DNA of 64,000 nt, from the NCBI RefSeq assembly GCF_017592555.1, contig NZ_JAGFNS010000001.1:124001-188000 (forward strand), read 5' to 3'. The notes beneath the pieces were generated by a model. It saw nothing but the letters and a program-made list of their open reading frames with translations. It was not told the origin of the DNA and did not search any database. The position numbers were made by a program, and so were the translations under genes. The stretch is from Actinoplanes flavus (GTDB lineage Bacteria; Actinomycetota; Actinomycetes; Mycobacteriales; Micromonosporaceae). Of the stretch, positions 34,191-43,439 are shown piece after piece. The stretch's first letter is position 1; each line of letters opens with the position of its first letter.

Positions 34191-35393
34191 TCAGCCGGCG
34201 CGGGGGACGCTGGCGGTGGCCGACACCACCGGGGTGGTGTCGGCGGCCGGCAGGGCGACCGTGACCTCCAGGCCGCCGCCCTCCAGGGCCACCGCCGACA
34301 CGGTGCCGCCGTGCGCGTCGCAGACGGCGCGCACGATCGAGAGGCCCAGGCCCGACCCACGGGAGCCGGTGCGTTCCCAGCCGCCCCGCTGGAACGGCTC
34401 GAACAGGCCCGGCACATCGCCCGGCTCCACCTCGTAGCCGGTGTTGCCGACCACCAGCCGGGCCTGGCCGCCCACCGACTCGGTCCGCAGCCACAGCTGC
34501 CCGAGCAGGTGGTTGTAGCGGATCGCGTTCTCGATCAGGTTGCCGGCCAGCCGGTCCAGCAGGCTCGGGTCGCCGACCACCGGGGCCGGCGCCAGTTCCG
34601 TGCTGACGTCGAGCTTGAGGCGCTCGGCCTCGGCCTTCACCGCGGACAGCGCGTTGTAGACGCTGGTCGCCAGGTCGGCCGGCACCTTGCGGACCAGCCG
34701 GCGGCCGGACTGCGCCTCCGACCGGGCCAGCACCAGCAGCGCGTCGACCAGCCCGTTGGCCCGCTCCGAGGCGTTGCGGACCACCTTGGCCATCCGCCGG
34801 TACTCCGCCACGTCCGCCTCGTCGTCGCTGAGCGTCACGTCGATCTCGGTCCGCATCACCGCGAGCGGAGTCCGCAGCTCGTGCGACGCGTTCGCCACGA
34901 ACCGCTTCTGCGACTCGAACGCGGCCGTCAGCCGGTCCAGCATGGCGTCGAAGGTCCGGGCCAGCTCGGCCACCTCGTCGTCCGCGCCGGAGTAGCGGAT
35001 CCGCTGGTCCAGCGTCTCCTCGCCGAGCCGCTGCGCGGTCTGGGTCACATAGTGCAGCGGGCGCAGCGCCCGGCCGGCCATCAGATACGCCAGGGCGACG
35101 CCGATGAGGCCGACCGCGATCAGCGCGCTGAAGCCCTTGACCAGCACCTCTCGGGAGGCCTGCTCGACCATCTCGGTCTGCCAGGCGAGCGCCTCCCGCG
35201 TGCGCCCGTCGCGCAGGGTCACCGTGGAGCCGGCCCGCAACTCGTCCACCGGGTGCAACGACTCACTGACCATCAGCCAGGCCAGCAGCACCAGGATCAC
35301 CCCGGCGCCGACCAGCAGGATGCCGTTGAGCAGGGTCAGGCGCAGCCGCAGGGTGGGGCGCATCCGGCCGCGATCGCCGGGGTAGACGGTCAC
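34191..35393 (-). CDS. Sensor histidine kinase
   Basis: 400-residue HK of the OmpR/EnvZ class. TM1 is about 20-42, a short extracytoplasmic loop 43-85, TM2 86-108, then HAMP, and the H-box SHELRTPLAV with His171. N-box LIENAIRYN and G-boxes SRGSGLGLSIV complete the catalytic domain. It is encoded behind its response regulator with an ATGA overlap. It shares a strand with three beta-propeller genes and dxs upstream, so the extracellular propellers may belong to the same sensing unit (inference). Confidence 0.93.
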   Translation of the reverse strand: MTVYPGDRGRMRPTLRLRLTLLNGILLVGAGVILVLLAWLMVSESLHPVDELRAGSTVTLRDGRTREALAWQTEMVEQASREVLVKGFSALIAVGLIGVALAYLMAGRALRPLHYVTQTAQRLGEETLDQRIRYSGADDEVAELARTFDAMLDRLTAAFESQKRFVANASHELRTPLAVMRTEIDVTLSDDEADVAEYRRMAKVVRNASERANGLVDALLVLARSEAQSGRRLVRKVPADLATSVYNALSAVKAEAERLKLDVSTELAPAPVVGDPSLLDRLAGNLIENAIRYNHLLGQLWLRTESVGGQARLVVGNTGYEVEPGDVPGLFEPFQRGGWERTGSRGSGLGLSIVRAVCDAHGGTVSAVALEGGGLEVTVALPAADTTPVVSATASVPRAG

Positions 35394-36064
35394 GATGCCA
35401 CGACCGGCTCGGCGATCCGGTAACCGGCGCCCACCACGGTCTCGACCAGCGGCGGATCACCCAGCTTCTTGCGCAGGGTGTTGATCGTCACGCGGACGGT
35501 CGTGGTGAAGGGGTCGGTGTTGGCGTCCCACACCCGGTCCAGCAGCTCCTCGCTGGAGACCACCCCGCCCTTGGCCTTGAGCAGCTCCTCGAGGACGCAG
35601 AACTCCTTGTTGGTGAGCTCCAGCGGCGTCCCGCCGCGGGTCACCACCCGGCGGGACTGGTCCAGCACCAGATCGCCGGCGATGAGCACCGGGGGCGCCA
35701 CCGGAGTGGCCCGCCGGCCCAGCGCCTGCACCCGGGCCACCAGCTCCTTGAAGTCGAACGGCTTGGCCAGGTAGTCGTCGGCGCCCAGCTCCAGGCCCTC
35801 CACCTTGTCGTCCACCGACGAGCTGGCGGTCAGCATCAGCACCCGGGTCAGCGTGCCCGACTCGACCAGGGCGGCACAGATCTCGTCGCCGTGCATGCCG
35901 GGCAGGTCGCGGTCGAGGACCACCACGTCATACCGCGTCACGTAGGCCATCTCGTGACCCTGGAGGCCGTCGTAGGCGACGTCCACCGCCATCCCCTTGC
36001 GGCGCAGGCCCCGCACGATCGCGTCGGCCATGTCCCGTTCGTCCTCCACCACCAGCACACGCAC
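35390..36064 (-). CDS. OmpR-family response regulator
   Basis: 224-residue regulator: receiver domain with the phospho-acceptor Asp51 (VVVLDRDLPG), the conserved VEDERDMA near the start, and a winged-helix output domain (LTNKEFCVLEELL, TTTVRVTINTLRKKLGDPP). Its partner kinase follows. A 60-bp gap separates it from the nearest beta-propeller gene upstream on the same strand. Confidence 0.93.
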   Translation of the reverse strand: MRVLVVEDERDMADAIVRGLRRKGMAVDVAYDGLQGHEMAYVTRYDVVVLDRDLPGMHGDEICAALVESGTLTRVLMLTASSSVDDKVEGLELGADDYLAKPFDFKELVARVQALGRRATPVAPPVLIAGDLVLDQSRRVVTRGGTPLELTNKEFCVLEELLKAKGGVVSSEELLDRVWDANTDPFTTTVRVTINTLRKKLGDPPLVETVVGAGYRIAEPVVAS

Positions 36065-36124
36065 CGCAGACCTCCTGAAACACCCCGGCCGTACGTGCAG
36101 GCTACCCAGCCCCGGCCAGCGGTG

Positions 36125-37435
36125 TCAGAGGCGCCAGACCGCGGCCGAGGCGTCCAGCCGGCGGCAGATCAGCGCGCCCGAACCGAACCGGCAGTCACCG
36201 GCGATCCACCGCGCCCCACCGAGCAGGCGCACCTTTCCGGTGGCCAGATCGAGCACCCCGTACCGCATGGTGTTGTCGATCGAGAGGATGCGGTGGACGT
36301 AGGCCGTGCCGGGCCGCGGACCGGGACCACCGTTGATCCAGGCGCCCGCCCGGACGGTGATCCGGCCGGTACGCGAGTCGAGCACCGACAGCTCCGGATC
36401 CCCTCGGCTCGCCGCACCCAGCAGCACATGGTCGCCGAGCGGCTCGTGGCGGTCCCAGCCGTCCTGCCGCCACACCTGGCGCCCGGTGGCCGGGTCGATG
36501 CCGGCGAGGCCGTCCTGCCCCTGCACGGCGCAGATCATCGGACGGCAGTCCACCAGATACCCGTCCGGGCCGACCAGCGGCCCGCCCCGCCAGCGCTCGG
36601 CCAGGGTGGTGTCGTCGTAGGCGATCGAGTCGCCGCCCCGCGTGATCATGAGGAGGCCGCCCGCCACCCGAACCATGGTGTCGGAGTCCACCGGCAACGA
36701 CGTGCGGGTGGACGCGGTGGTCCGGCCGTCACGCGTCTCCCGCGCCTCCAGCCGCCCGTCCGGCCACAACAGGTAGACGAGGCCCGGGAAACCGGTGTAG
36801 AAGTAGCCGGTCCGCAGCGCCCACCCGCCCGGCCGCGGTGGTGGCGGCATCGTCCAGCGGGGCTTCCCGGTCCCCGGATCCAGTCCGTGCAAGGGCGCCA
36901 GGTCGGGATCGATGATGTCGTCGTAGACCAGCACCGTACTCCGGTCGTCGGAGAGGCCGAACATGCCGGCCGCCCGCCGCCAGAGTGGCTCGGCCGACCC
37001 GGCCCGGACAGCGGTCAGCCCGATCGCCCCGGCACCGTTCTGCGTGCTGGACGAGATGAGCAGGATGCCGTCGCCGGCATCGATGAGGGAGGAGATGTCG
37101 CCCGCGATCGTGGCCGTCCACGTACCGGACAGGGTCATGCCGGGTAGCGCGAAGGCGCGGATGGTGTGGGTCCGCACCTCGCCGCCGATCGGCTCGCCGG
37201 GCCCGATCAGGTAGAGCCGGTCGCCCTGCACCCGGATCGCGTCGCGCAGGGTGAGCGGGATCACCTGCGGCGGCGGCGGGGGCGCGGCGGGCGGCACCGC
37301 GCCACCGAGCGCGATCAGCAGGATCGCCGCGAGCGGACCGAGAATCCATCGGTACGGCAGCGGCGCCCGCGGCAGCACCGGCTCCTCCGGCGCACCGGCC
37401 GGCACCTCGCCGAGGTCGATCACGCGGTCCCGCAC
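36125..37435 (-). CDS. Membrane-anchored beta-propeller (PQQ-like) protein, paralog 1
   Basis: 436 residues: a cytoplasmic opening VIDLGEVPAGAPEE, one membrane helix (WILGPLAAILLIALGGAV), then an extracytoplasmic beta-propeller of PQQ-like repeats such as GLDPGTGKPRWTMPPPPR and GIDPATGRQVWRQDGW. Two Cys near CRPMICAVQG and a final ALICRRLDASAAVWRL are shared in pattern with the two paralogs upstream. No enzymatic PQQ site is visible. Function unknown. Confidence 0.8.
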   Translation of the reverse strand: MRDRVIDLGEVPAGAPEEPVLPRAPLPYRWILGPLAAILLIALGGAVPPAAPPPPPQVIPLTLRDAIRVQGDRLYLIGPGEPIGGEVRTHTIRAFALPGMTLSGTWTATIAGDISSLIDAGDGILLISSSTQNGAGAIGLTAVRAGSAEPLWRRAAGMFGLSDDRSTVLVYDDIIDPDLAPLHGLDPGTGKPRWTMPPPPRPGGWALRTGYFYTGFPGLVYLLWPDGRLEARETRDGRTTASTRTSLPVDSDTMVRVAGGLLMITRGGDSIAYDDTTLAERWRGGPLVGPDGYLVDCRPMICAVQGQDGLAGIDPATGRQVWRQDGWDRHEPLGDHVLLGAASRGDPELSVLDSRTGRITVRAGAWINGGPGPRPGTAYVHRILSIDNTMRYGVLDLATGKVRLLGGARWIAGDCRFGSGALICRRLDASAAVWRL

Positions 37436-37459
37436 GTCGACCCCCCGGTCCGCAAACGG

Positions 37460-38812
37460 TCAGGCCCGGTACGCCCAGACCCGCAGGCCACCGGTGTCCC
37501 GACAGACTACGTATCGATCGTCACCGACGCACTCGTTGCCCGGGAAGCCGGTCGTCCCGAGCACCGTGACTTCGGACCGACCGGGCAGCACGACACCGAA
37601 CGTCTTCCCGCCGCCATGCTCGTAGCGGCGCAGCAGCAGCATCCGCTCGGGCGGGCCGTCGACCGCCTCGGTCCAGTCCCGCAGGCTCACCCGCGGCGCT
37701 CCGCTGCCCCGGTCGACCAGGTAGGACGGGGCGCCCGTCTCCCCGTCGGCGAACAGCACCCCGCCGGCCCGCACCATCAGGCGCATGTTCGCCGGAACGA
37801 ACCATGTCGGCTCGCCGGTGGCCGGGTCCAGCACGGCCGTCTGGTCCTTGTCGCGGGAGCAGAGCAGTCCGTCGCAGTCGGCCGGGGCGGGGTCGTCGGC
37901 GATCTCCCGTTTCCACCGGCGCTCCAGCGTGCGGGCGTCGTAGCCGAGTTGCACGCCCACGCCCTGGTAGCCGACCAGCGCCAGGTCGCCGAGCACCGAC
38001 GCGGTGCTCGGCCCGGCGCCGTCGACCTGCGGCAACGGCTTCTCGCGCAGCACCCGGCCGGTCGCCGCGTCCAGCAGGGTGAGCCGGTCGGAGGCGGTCA
38101 CCAGGACGGCCCGCGGCGAACCCGCGACCGGGTCGGCGGTGACCGAGCCGGGCGACGTGACGGTCCACCGCGCCTCCCCGGTGGACAGGTCCAGGCCCCG
38201 CACCTCGGTGCGCACCGGCGGCTCGGTGTGCGGCTGCCCGTCGGCCGAGAAGTAGAGCATGCCCGGGTCGCCGGACTCCTGGTCGTAGAGCGTGCCGGGC
38301 CGGAAGATCCGCTCCACCGTGAACGCGGTGTCGCCGGCCGTGGTGATCCGGCCCGCCGAGGTCCAGAGGGTCCGCCCGTCCTCCGGGTCCAGGGCCGTGG
38401 TCGTTCCCGGCCCGTCGGTGACCAGCAGCGCCCCGCCGGCCGCCCGGACCGAGACCGGCCCGAAGATGTTGCTCACCGGGTCGTAGCTCACGCTGACCGG
38501 CAGCGCGGCGCTCCACATCCGGTACGGCTCCGGCTTCGGCGCCCAGGCGGTCAGTGTCCGCTCCTGACCGGACGAGGTGACCGTGAAGAGGCGGCCACCG
38601 GCCAGCTGGATCGGCGCGTCGGTGCCGGCCGACGCCGGGATCAGGCCCAGATAGCGCCAGAACGTGCCGCCCGGGAGGGCCGCACCACCCAGGGTCACGG
38701 CCAGCACGGCGGACAGGATCAGGCCGAGGTGCCGGTAGCGCCAGGGTGGCGGGGTGCGGCGGGCCGGTTCCGGATCGAGCGGGGCGTCCCGGTCCAGCTC
38801 GATCAACGTCAC
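37460..38812 (-). CDS. Membrane-anchored beta-propeller protein, paralog 2
   Basis: 450 residues with the same plan: short cytoplasmic LIELDRDAPLDPEPARR, a helix (YRHLGLILSAVLAVTLGG), then propeller repeats (ALDPEDGRTLWTSAGR, VLDPATGEPTWFVPAN) and the terminal CVGDDRYVVCRDTGGLRVWA. It lies 24 bp from paralog 1 and 16 bp from paralog 3. Sequence similarity between the three is limited to the repeats, the N-terminal helix and the Cys-containing C-terminal motif. Confidence 0.8.
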   Translation of the reverse strand: MTLIELDRDAPLDPEPARRTPPPWRYRHLGLILSAVLAVTLGGAALPGGTFWRYLGLIPASAGTDAPIQLAGGRLFTVTSSGQERTLTAWAPKPEPYRMWSAALPVSVSYDPVSNIFGPVSVRAAGGALLVTDGPGTTTALDPEDGRTLWTSAGRITTAGDTAFTVERIFRPGTLYDQESGDPGMLYFSADGQPHTEPPVRTEVRGLDLSTGEARWTVTSPGSVTADPVAGSPRAVLVTASDRLTLLDAATGRVLREKPLPQVDGAGPSTASVLGDLALVGYQGVGVQLGYDARTLERRWKREIADDPAPADCDGLLCSRDKDQTAVLDPATGEPTWFVPANMRLMVRAGGVLFADGETGAPSYLVDRGSGAPRVSLRDWTEAVDGPPERMLLLRRYEHGGGKTFGVVLPGRSEVTVLGTTGFPGNECVGDDRYVVCRDTGGLRVWAYRA

Positions 38813-38828
38813 GCCGCGCCCTCCTCGT

Positions 38829-40145
38829 TCACGCCGTCAGAGGCCGGTACGCCCAGACGACCAACTCCCCGTACACCGACCGGCAGATCAGCCGTTCCGG
38901 GGCGGTCTGGCACTCCCCGGTGCCGGTGGGCAGCTCGGCGAGCAGGCGCGGATGGGGCAGGCCCGGGGCCGCGACGGCGACCATGGTACGCGGACCCGGA
39001 CCGATCTCCCGGGTCACGAGCAGCTCCCCGCCGGTGGCCGCCCCGCCGACCGGCCGCCACCCGGTCAGGTCGACCAGCAGTCGCCCGGTCCGGGCGTCGA
39101 CCACCCCGGCCGGGTATTCGGGGCCGTCGGCGTACGCGATCAGGCCGGCGCCGGACTCCTCGACGGATCGCCAGCCCGGCCGGTGCCACCGCTGGTCGCC
39201 GGTGGCCGGGTCGATGGCCCGCACCCCGTCCAGCCCGATGAGGCAGGCCAGCGGCCCGCACGCCTGGATCTCCCGGGTGCCGGTGGCCGGCTGGGTCCAC
39301 AGTGGCCGCAGGGTCAGCGGGTCGTACGCGGAGATCTCGATCCCGGACGGCCCGGGGTGCCGCAGCAGCACCAGGCCACCGGCCACCACCGGGTTGTCCG
39401 GGTCGTAGTTGGCGGCCGGCATCCGCTGCGCGGCCAACGGGGTGCCGGTCGCCACCTCGTACAGCTGGGCCGTCAGGTCGTCCCGGACGAGCAGCAGCCG
39501 GCCGGGCCCACCGGGCGGGCCGGGCACGGCGAGCAGCACGGCGGTGGACGGCACCCAGAGCCGCCAGCGCGCGGCCCCGGCGGCCGGATCGAGCATCTCG
39601 ATCCACTTCTCCACCCGGCGGCCGTTGCCGGACAGGCTGCGCACGCCCTCGACCGCGAGCATCAGGTCGTCGCCCGGGAAGGTGATCACGTTGCGCTCGT
39701 GGTGCCAGGTCAGGGCGCCGGTCCGCAGGGACACCGCGGTGGTCCCGGGTTCGCCCCGGCCGGGCGCCCAGGGGCGCAGCAGCACCTGGCCGCCGCCGGT
39801 GCGCAACCGGTAGACCGGGATGTCCTGCGCGACCCGCCACTGCCGGTCGCCGGTCTCCAGGTCGTAGGAACTCAGCTCGCCGGCCCGCTGGACGACCAGG
39901 CGGCCGTCGCTGGTCAGGGTGTCCGGGTCGCCGGGGCTGATCGCCAGCCGGAGCAGCTCGGACAGCGGCGGGCCGGGCGGCGGCGCCGCGGCCGCGACCG
40001 AGAAGAGCAGCAGGACGGCGAGGAGGGCCGGACCGAGCCAGAGCGGCGTGGTCCGCCGCTCCGGCCGGTGGTACGTCTCCGGCTCACCTCGCTCCAGCCC
40101 CAGGTCGATGACGACCGGTCCGCTGGAAGCGGGGTCAGCGCTCAT
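38829..40145 (-). CDS. Membrane-anchored beta-propeller protein, paralog 3
   Basis: 438 residues, first of the triplet in transcription order. It opens with VVIDLGLERGEPET, has a helix (WLGPALLAVLLLFSVAAAA), propeller repeats (SYDLETGDRQWRVA, AIDPATGDQRWHRPGW) and ends ERLICRSVYGELVVWAYRP. The gap to the dxs stop is 16 bp and is unusually AT-rich, so it may carry its own promoter while also being readable from dxs. Confidence 0.8.
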   Translation of the reverse strand: MSADPASSGPVVIDLGLERGEPETYHRPERRTTPLWLGPALLAVLLLFSVAAAAPPPGPPLSELLRLAISPGDPDTLTSDGRLVVQRAGELSSYDLETGDRQWRVAQDIPVYRLRTGGGQVLLRPWAPGRGEPGTTAVSLRTGALTWHHERNVITFPGDDLMLAVEGVRSLSGNGRRVEKWIEMLDPAAGAARWRLWVPSTAVLLAVPGPPGGPGRLLLVRDDLTAQLYEVATGTPLAAQRMPAANYDPDNPVVAGGLVLLRHPGPSGIEISAYDPLTLRPLWTQPATGTREIQACGPLACLIGLDGVRAIDPATGDQRWHRPGWRSVEESGAGLIAYADGPEYPAGVVDARTGRLLVDLTGWRPVGGAATGGELLVTREIGPGPRTMVAVAAPGLPHPRLLAELPTGTGECQTAPERLICRSVYGELVVWAYRPLTA

Positions 40146-40170
40146 CCATCAAAGGTAACAATTATGTAAC
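40146..40170 (-). promoter_or_regulatory. AT-rich junction, possible internal promoter before the propeller operon
   Basis: On the minus strand GTTACATAATTGTTACC holds two GTTAC direct repeats and CATAAT, close to a consensus -10, in a genome where such AT runs are rare. A -35 match further upstream (TTGAGG) is 15 bp away. Weak evidence, but the base composition stands out. Confidence 0.3.
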
Positions 40171-42075
40171 GGGAATGCTCGCCTCAAGGCTCGACGCCCA
40201 CTCGGTCACGTCCCGCGCGATGTCCTGCGCGGTCAGGCCCAGGGCGGTGAGGATCTCGGCGCGGCTGCCGTGCGGGTGGAACGCGGCCGGCACACCGAAG
40301 TCCCGCAGCGGGGTGGTCACGCCGGCGTCCCGCAGCGCGCTGGCCACCGCGTCACCCACACCACCGGTGCGAACGCCGTCCTCCAGGGTGACCACGGCCC
40401 GGTGCTGGGCGGCCAGACCGGTCAGCTCGATCGGCACCGGGCGGACCCAGCGCGGGTCGACGACGGTCACTCCGTACCCCTGCTCGGTGAGCCGCTCCGC
40501 GGTGTCCAGCGCCAGGCCCACGAAGGAACCGACGGCGACGAGCAGGATGTCCTCGCGGTCGCCCTCACGCAGCACGTCGACCTGACCCACCCGGCGCAGC
40601 GCCGGGGTGTCCGGGGCGACCGAGCCGGTCGGGAACCGCACGATGGTCGGCCCGTCGTCGACCGCGACCGCCTCGCGCAGCTCCTCACGCAGGGTGGCGG
40701 CGTCCCGCGGGGCGGCGATCCGCAGCCCCGGGACCACGCCGAAGACGCTCATGTCCCACATGCCGTAGTGGCTCGGCCCGTCCGGCCCGGTGATCCCGGC
40801 CCGGTCCAGCACGAAGGTCACCGGCAGGCGGTGCATCGCCACGTCCAGCAGGACCTGGTCGAAGGCCCGGTTCAGGAAGGTCGCGTAGACCGCCACCACC
40901 GGGTGCAGCCCGCCCATCGCCAGACCGGCCGCGGAGGTCGCCGCGTGCTGCTCGGCGATGCCCACGTCGTACGTCCGCTCCGGGTACTTCTTCGCCAGCG
41001 CCGCGATGCCGGTCGGCTCGGCCATCGCCGCGGTGATGCCCACGATGTCCGGGCGCTCGTCGGCGATCCGGACCAGCTCCTCGGAGAACACCTTGGTCCA
41101 CTTGAGCGTCGGCGCGGCCAGCAGCTTGCCGGTCTCCACGTCGAACGCGCTGCCCGGGCCGTGCAGGCAGTCCGCCTCGTCCTGCTCGGCGGGGCGGTAG
41201 CCGTAGCCCTTCCTGGTGACCGCGTGCACGATGACCGGGGCGTTGAAGCCCTTGGCCCGGCGCAGCGCCGACTCCATGGCCTGCTGGTCGTGGCCGTCGA
41301 CCGGGCCGATGTATTTCAGGCCCAGGTCCTCGAACATCGGCTGCGGGCTGATCGCGTCCTTGATGCCCTTCTTGACCGCGTGCAGCACCTCGAAGACCGG
41401 CTTGCCCACCACCGGGGTCTGGCCCAGCGCGTCCTTGACCAGGTCGAGCACCTTCTCGTAGCCCGGGTTGAGGCGCAGCGTGGACAGGTGGTCGGCGAGG
41501 CCGCCGATGGTCGGCGCGTACGAGCGGCCGTTGTCGTTGACCACGATCACCAGGCGGTTGCGGGTGGCCGCGATGTTGTTCAGCGCCTCCCAGCACATGC
41601 CGCCGGTCAGCGCGCCGTCGCCGACGACCGCCACCACGTGCCGGTCCTCGCCGCGCAGGGTGAACGCCTTGGCCAGGCCGTCCGCGTACGACAGGGCGGT
41701 GGAGGCGTGCGAATTCTCGATCAGGTCGTGGTCGCTCTCCGCCTGGCTCGGGTAGCCGGTCAGGCCACCGCGCTGGCGGAGCAGGTCGAAGCCGTCCTGC
41801 CGGCCGGTCACGATCTTGTGAACATACGCCTGATGGCCGGTGTCGAAGAGGATCTTGTCGCGCGGGGAGTCGAAGACGCGGTGCGTCGCCAGGGTCATCT
41901 CGACCACGCCCAGGTTCGGACCCAGATGACCGCCGGTGCGGGACACCTTGGCCACCAGGAAGTCACGAATCTCGGCCGCGAGCAGGGTCAACTGCTCCGC
42001 GGTCAGTCGCTTGAGATCACCGGGTTCGGTGATGCTGCTCAGCAGGCCGGCCGGGGTCGAGGGGGAGTCACTCAT
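40162..42075 (-). CDS. dxs: 1-deoxy-D-xylulose-5-phosphate synthase
   Basis: 637-residue TPP enzyme for the first step of the MEP isoprenoid pathway, condensing pyruvate and glyceraldehyde-3-phosphate. Signatures: [35 protein letters not shown] (TPP binding), [14 protein letters not shown] and [17 protein letters not shown] (catalytic Glu). ATG start. It heads a same-strand series that continues into the three propellers and the two-component system. Confidence 0.97.
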   Translation of the reverse strand: MSDSPSTPAGLLSSITEPGDLKRLTAEQLTLLAAEIRDFLVAKVSRTGGHLGPNLGVVEMTLATHRVFDSPRDKILFDTGHQAYVHKIVTGRQDGFDLLRQRGGLTGYPSQAESDHDLIENSHASTALSYADGLAKAFTLRGEDRHVVAVVGDGALTGGMCWEALNNIAATRNRLVIVVNDNGRSYAPTIGGLADHLSTLRLNPGYEKVLDLVKDALGQTPVVGKPVFEVLHAVKKGIKDAISPQPMFEDLGLKYIGPVDGHDQQAMESALRRAKGFNAPVIVHAVTRKGYGYRPAEQDEADCLHGPGSAFDVETGKLLAAPTLKWTKVFSEELVRIADERPDIVGITAAMAEPTGIAALAKKYPERTYDVGIAEQHAATSAAGLAMGGLHPVVAVYATFLNRAFDQVLLDVAMHRLPVTFVLDRAGITGPDGPSHYGMWDMSVFGVVPGLRIAAPRDAATLREELREAVAVDDGPTIVRFPTGSVAPDTPALRRVGQVDVLREGDREDILLVAVGSFVGLALDTAERLTEQGYGVTVVDPRWVRPVPIELTGLAAQHRAVVTLEDGVRTGGVGDAVASALRDAGVTTPLRDFGVPAAFHPHGSRAEILTALGLTAQDIARDVTEWASSLEASIPVT

Positions 42076-42235
42076 GAGGGCAGAGTCTATCCGTGCCCCG
42101 CTTCGCCGCGACTTGAGCGAACGGACCGTCACCAATCCTCCACACAATTGGAACGTAGTCCTCCACCCAACCGGGACCTCCGCCGACCGGCGCGAATCGG
42201 ACCCCCGGCTGGTTCTCCGGCGCGACCTTCGGGCA

Positions 42236-42325
42236 TCCTGGAGGGCACACAGCGACTGGCGGCACGGGGATGGTCCAACCATCGGGGAGCTCGTCACGAG
42301 GAGTCGACCGCCTGGGCTCCCCGCA
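42236..42325 (+). promoter_or_regulatory. ZTP (pfl) riboswitch controlling folD
   Basis: The leader of folD contains the pfl-motif landmarks in order: GCGACTGGCGGCACGGGGA, a hairpin GATGGTCCAACCATC, CGGGGAGC and then the highly conserved CCGCCTGGG, ending just before the ribosome site GAGGAG. ZTP riboswitches sense the purine intermediate AICAR-ZMP/ZTP, a signal of 10-formyl-THF shortage, and commonly switch on folD. No covariance model was run; the match is by eye. Confidence 0.85.
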
Positions 42326-42337
42326 CGAGGAGTCCAC

Positions 42338-43198
42338 ATGTCCACCGCACGTCTTCTGCCCGGCGCCCCGGTCGCCGAATCGGTCCTCGACGACGTCCGC
42401 GCACGTGTCGCACGTCTCCAGGACCGCGGCATCCAGCCCAGCCTCGCCACCATCCTGGTCGGTGACGACGACGCCAGCGCCGGCTACATCCGGATCAAGC
42501 AGAAGCAGGCCGCCGAGCTGGGCTTCTCCTCCCCACACCGGCACCTCAGCGGTGACGTCACCCAGGCCGACCTGCTCAAGGTGATCGCCGAGTTCAACGA
42601 CGACAAGGGCGTCCACGGCGTCCTCATCCAGTACCCGATCCCGGCCCACCTGGACTACGACGCGGCCCTGCAGACCCTCGACCCGGACAAGGACGTCGAC
42701 GGCATGCACCCGCTCAACATGGGCCGGCTCGCCGTCGGCCTGCCCGGCCCGCTCCCCTGCACCCCGGCCGGCATCGAGGCGCTGCTCGCCTTCCACGGCA
42801 TCGAGATCTCCGGCCGCGAGGTGGTCATCCTCGGCCGCGGCGCCACGCTGGGCCGACCGCTCGCCATGCTGCTGGCCCAGAAACGCCCGACCGCCAACGC
42901 CGCCGTCACCGTCGTGCACACCGGCGTCAAGGACTGGCCCCGCTACACCCAGCGGGCCGACGTCCTGATCGCCGCGGCCGGCGTCCCCGGCATCGTCAAG
43001 CCCGAACACGTCAAGCCCGGCTCGGTCGTCATCGGCGCCGGCGTCCGCTACGAGGGCCGCCGCCTGCTGCCGGACGTCGAGGAGTCCTGCGCCGAGGTGG
43101 CCGGCGCCATCACCCCCCGCGTCGGCGGCGTCGGCCCGACCACGGTCGCCATGCTCTTCCGCAACGCGGTAACCGCCGCAGAACGAGCCAACCCCTAA
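42338..43198 (+). CDS. folD: Methylene-THF dehydrogenase / methenyl-THF cyclohydrolase
   Basis: 286-residue bifunctional FolD that interconverts one-carbon tetrahydrofolates and makes 10-formyl-THF. The catalytic Tyr/Lys motif is [14 protein letters not shown], with [20 protein letters not shown] and the NADP loop [17 protein letters not shown] with GAGGAG upstream. A ZTP riboswitch lies in its leader, so expression should rise when formyl-folate is low. Confidence 0.96.
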   Translation: MSTARLLPGAPVAESVLDDVRARVARLQDRGIQPSLATILVGDDDASAGYIRIKQKQAAELGFSSPHRHLSGDVTQADLLKVIAEFNDDKGVHGVLIQYPIPAHLDYDAALQTLDPDKDVDGMHPLNMGRLAVGLPGPLPCTPAGIEALLAFHGIEISGREVVILGRGATLGRPLAMLLAQKRPTANAAVTVVHTGVKDWPRYTQRADVLIAAAGVPGIVKPEHVKPGSVVIGAGVRYEGRRLLPDVEESCAEVAGAITPRVGGVGPTTVAMLFRNAVTAAERANP

Positions 43199-43212
43199 AG
43201 CCCTTCATCGGT

Positions 43213-43246
43213 ACGGGGTGGAACGCACCCGCCGAATCCACCCCGT
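43213..43246 (+). terminator. Hairpin terminator downstream of folD
   Basis: 10-bp perfect stem ACGGGGTGGA / TCCACCCCGT with a 14-base loop, 14 bp after the stop. Confidence 0.75.
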
Positions 43247-43327
43247 CCCGCCGGCTCCACGCGACCTCCCTGCCGGGTCACGCCGGTGCCGCCCCCGCCG
43301 GGCTGAGATCGGTGGTCCAGCCTGACC

Positions 43328-43412
43328 GGGCGGCTAGCGCCGCACGGTCCGGCCCGGGCGGCTAGCGCCGCACGGGCCACCCGGTGCCGCTGGGGCGGCT
43401 GACGCCGCACGG
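43328..43412. repeat. GGGCGGCTAGCGCCGCACGG repeats (x3)
   Basis: Copies begin at 43328, 43356 and 43393; the third has TGAC in place of TAGC. Each contains the self-complementary GCGGC-N4-GCCGC, so each can fold as a small hairpin. They lie between the convergent ends of folD and the RNA methyltransferase gene. Confidence 0.75.
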
Positions 43413-43439
43413 GCCGCCCGGTTCCGCTGGGCCAGTCGG

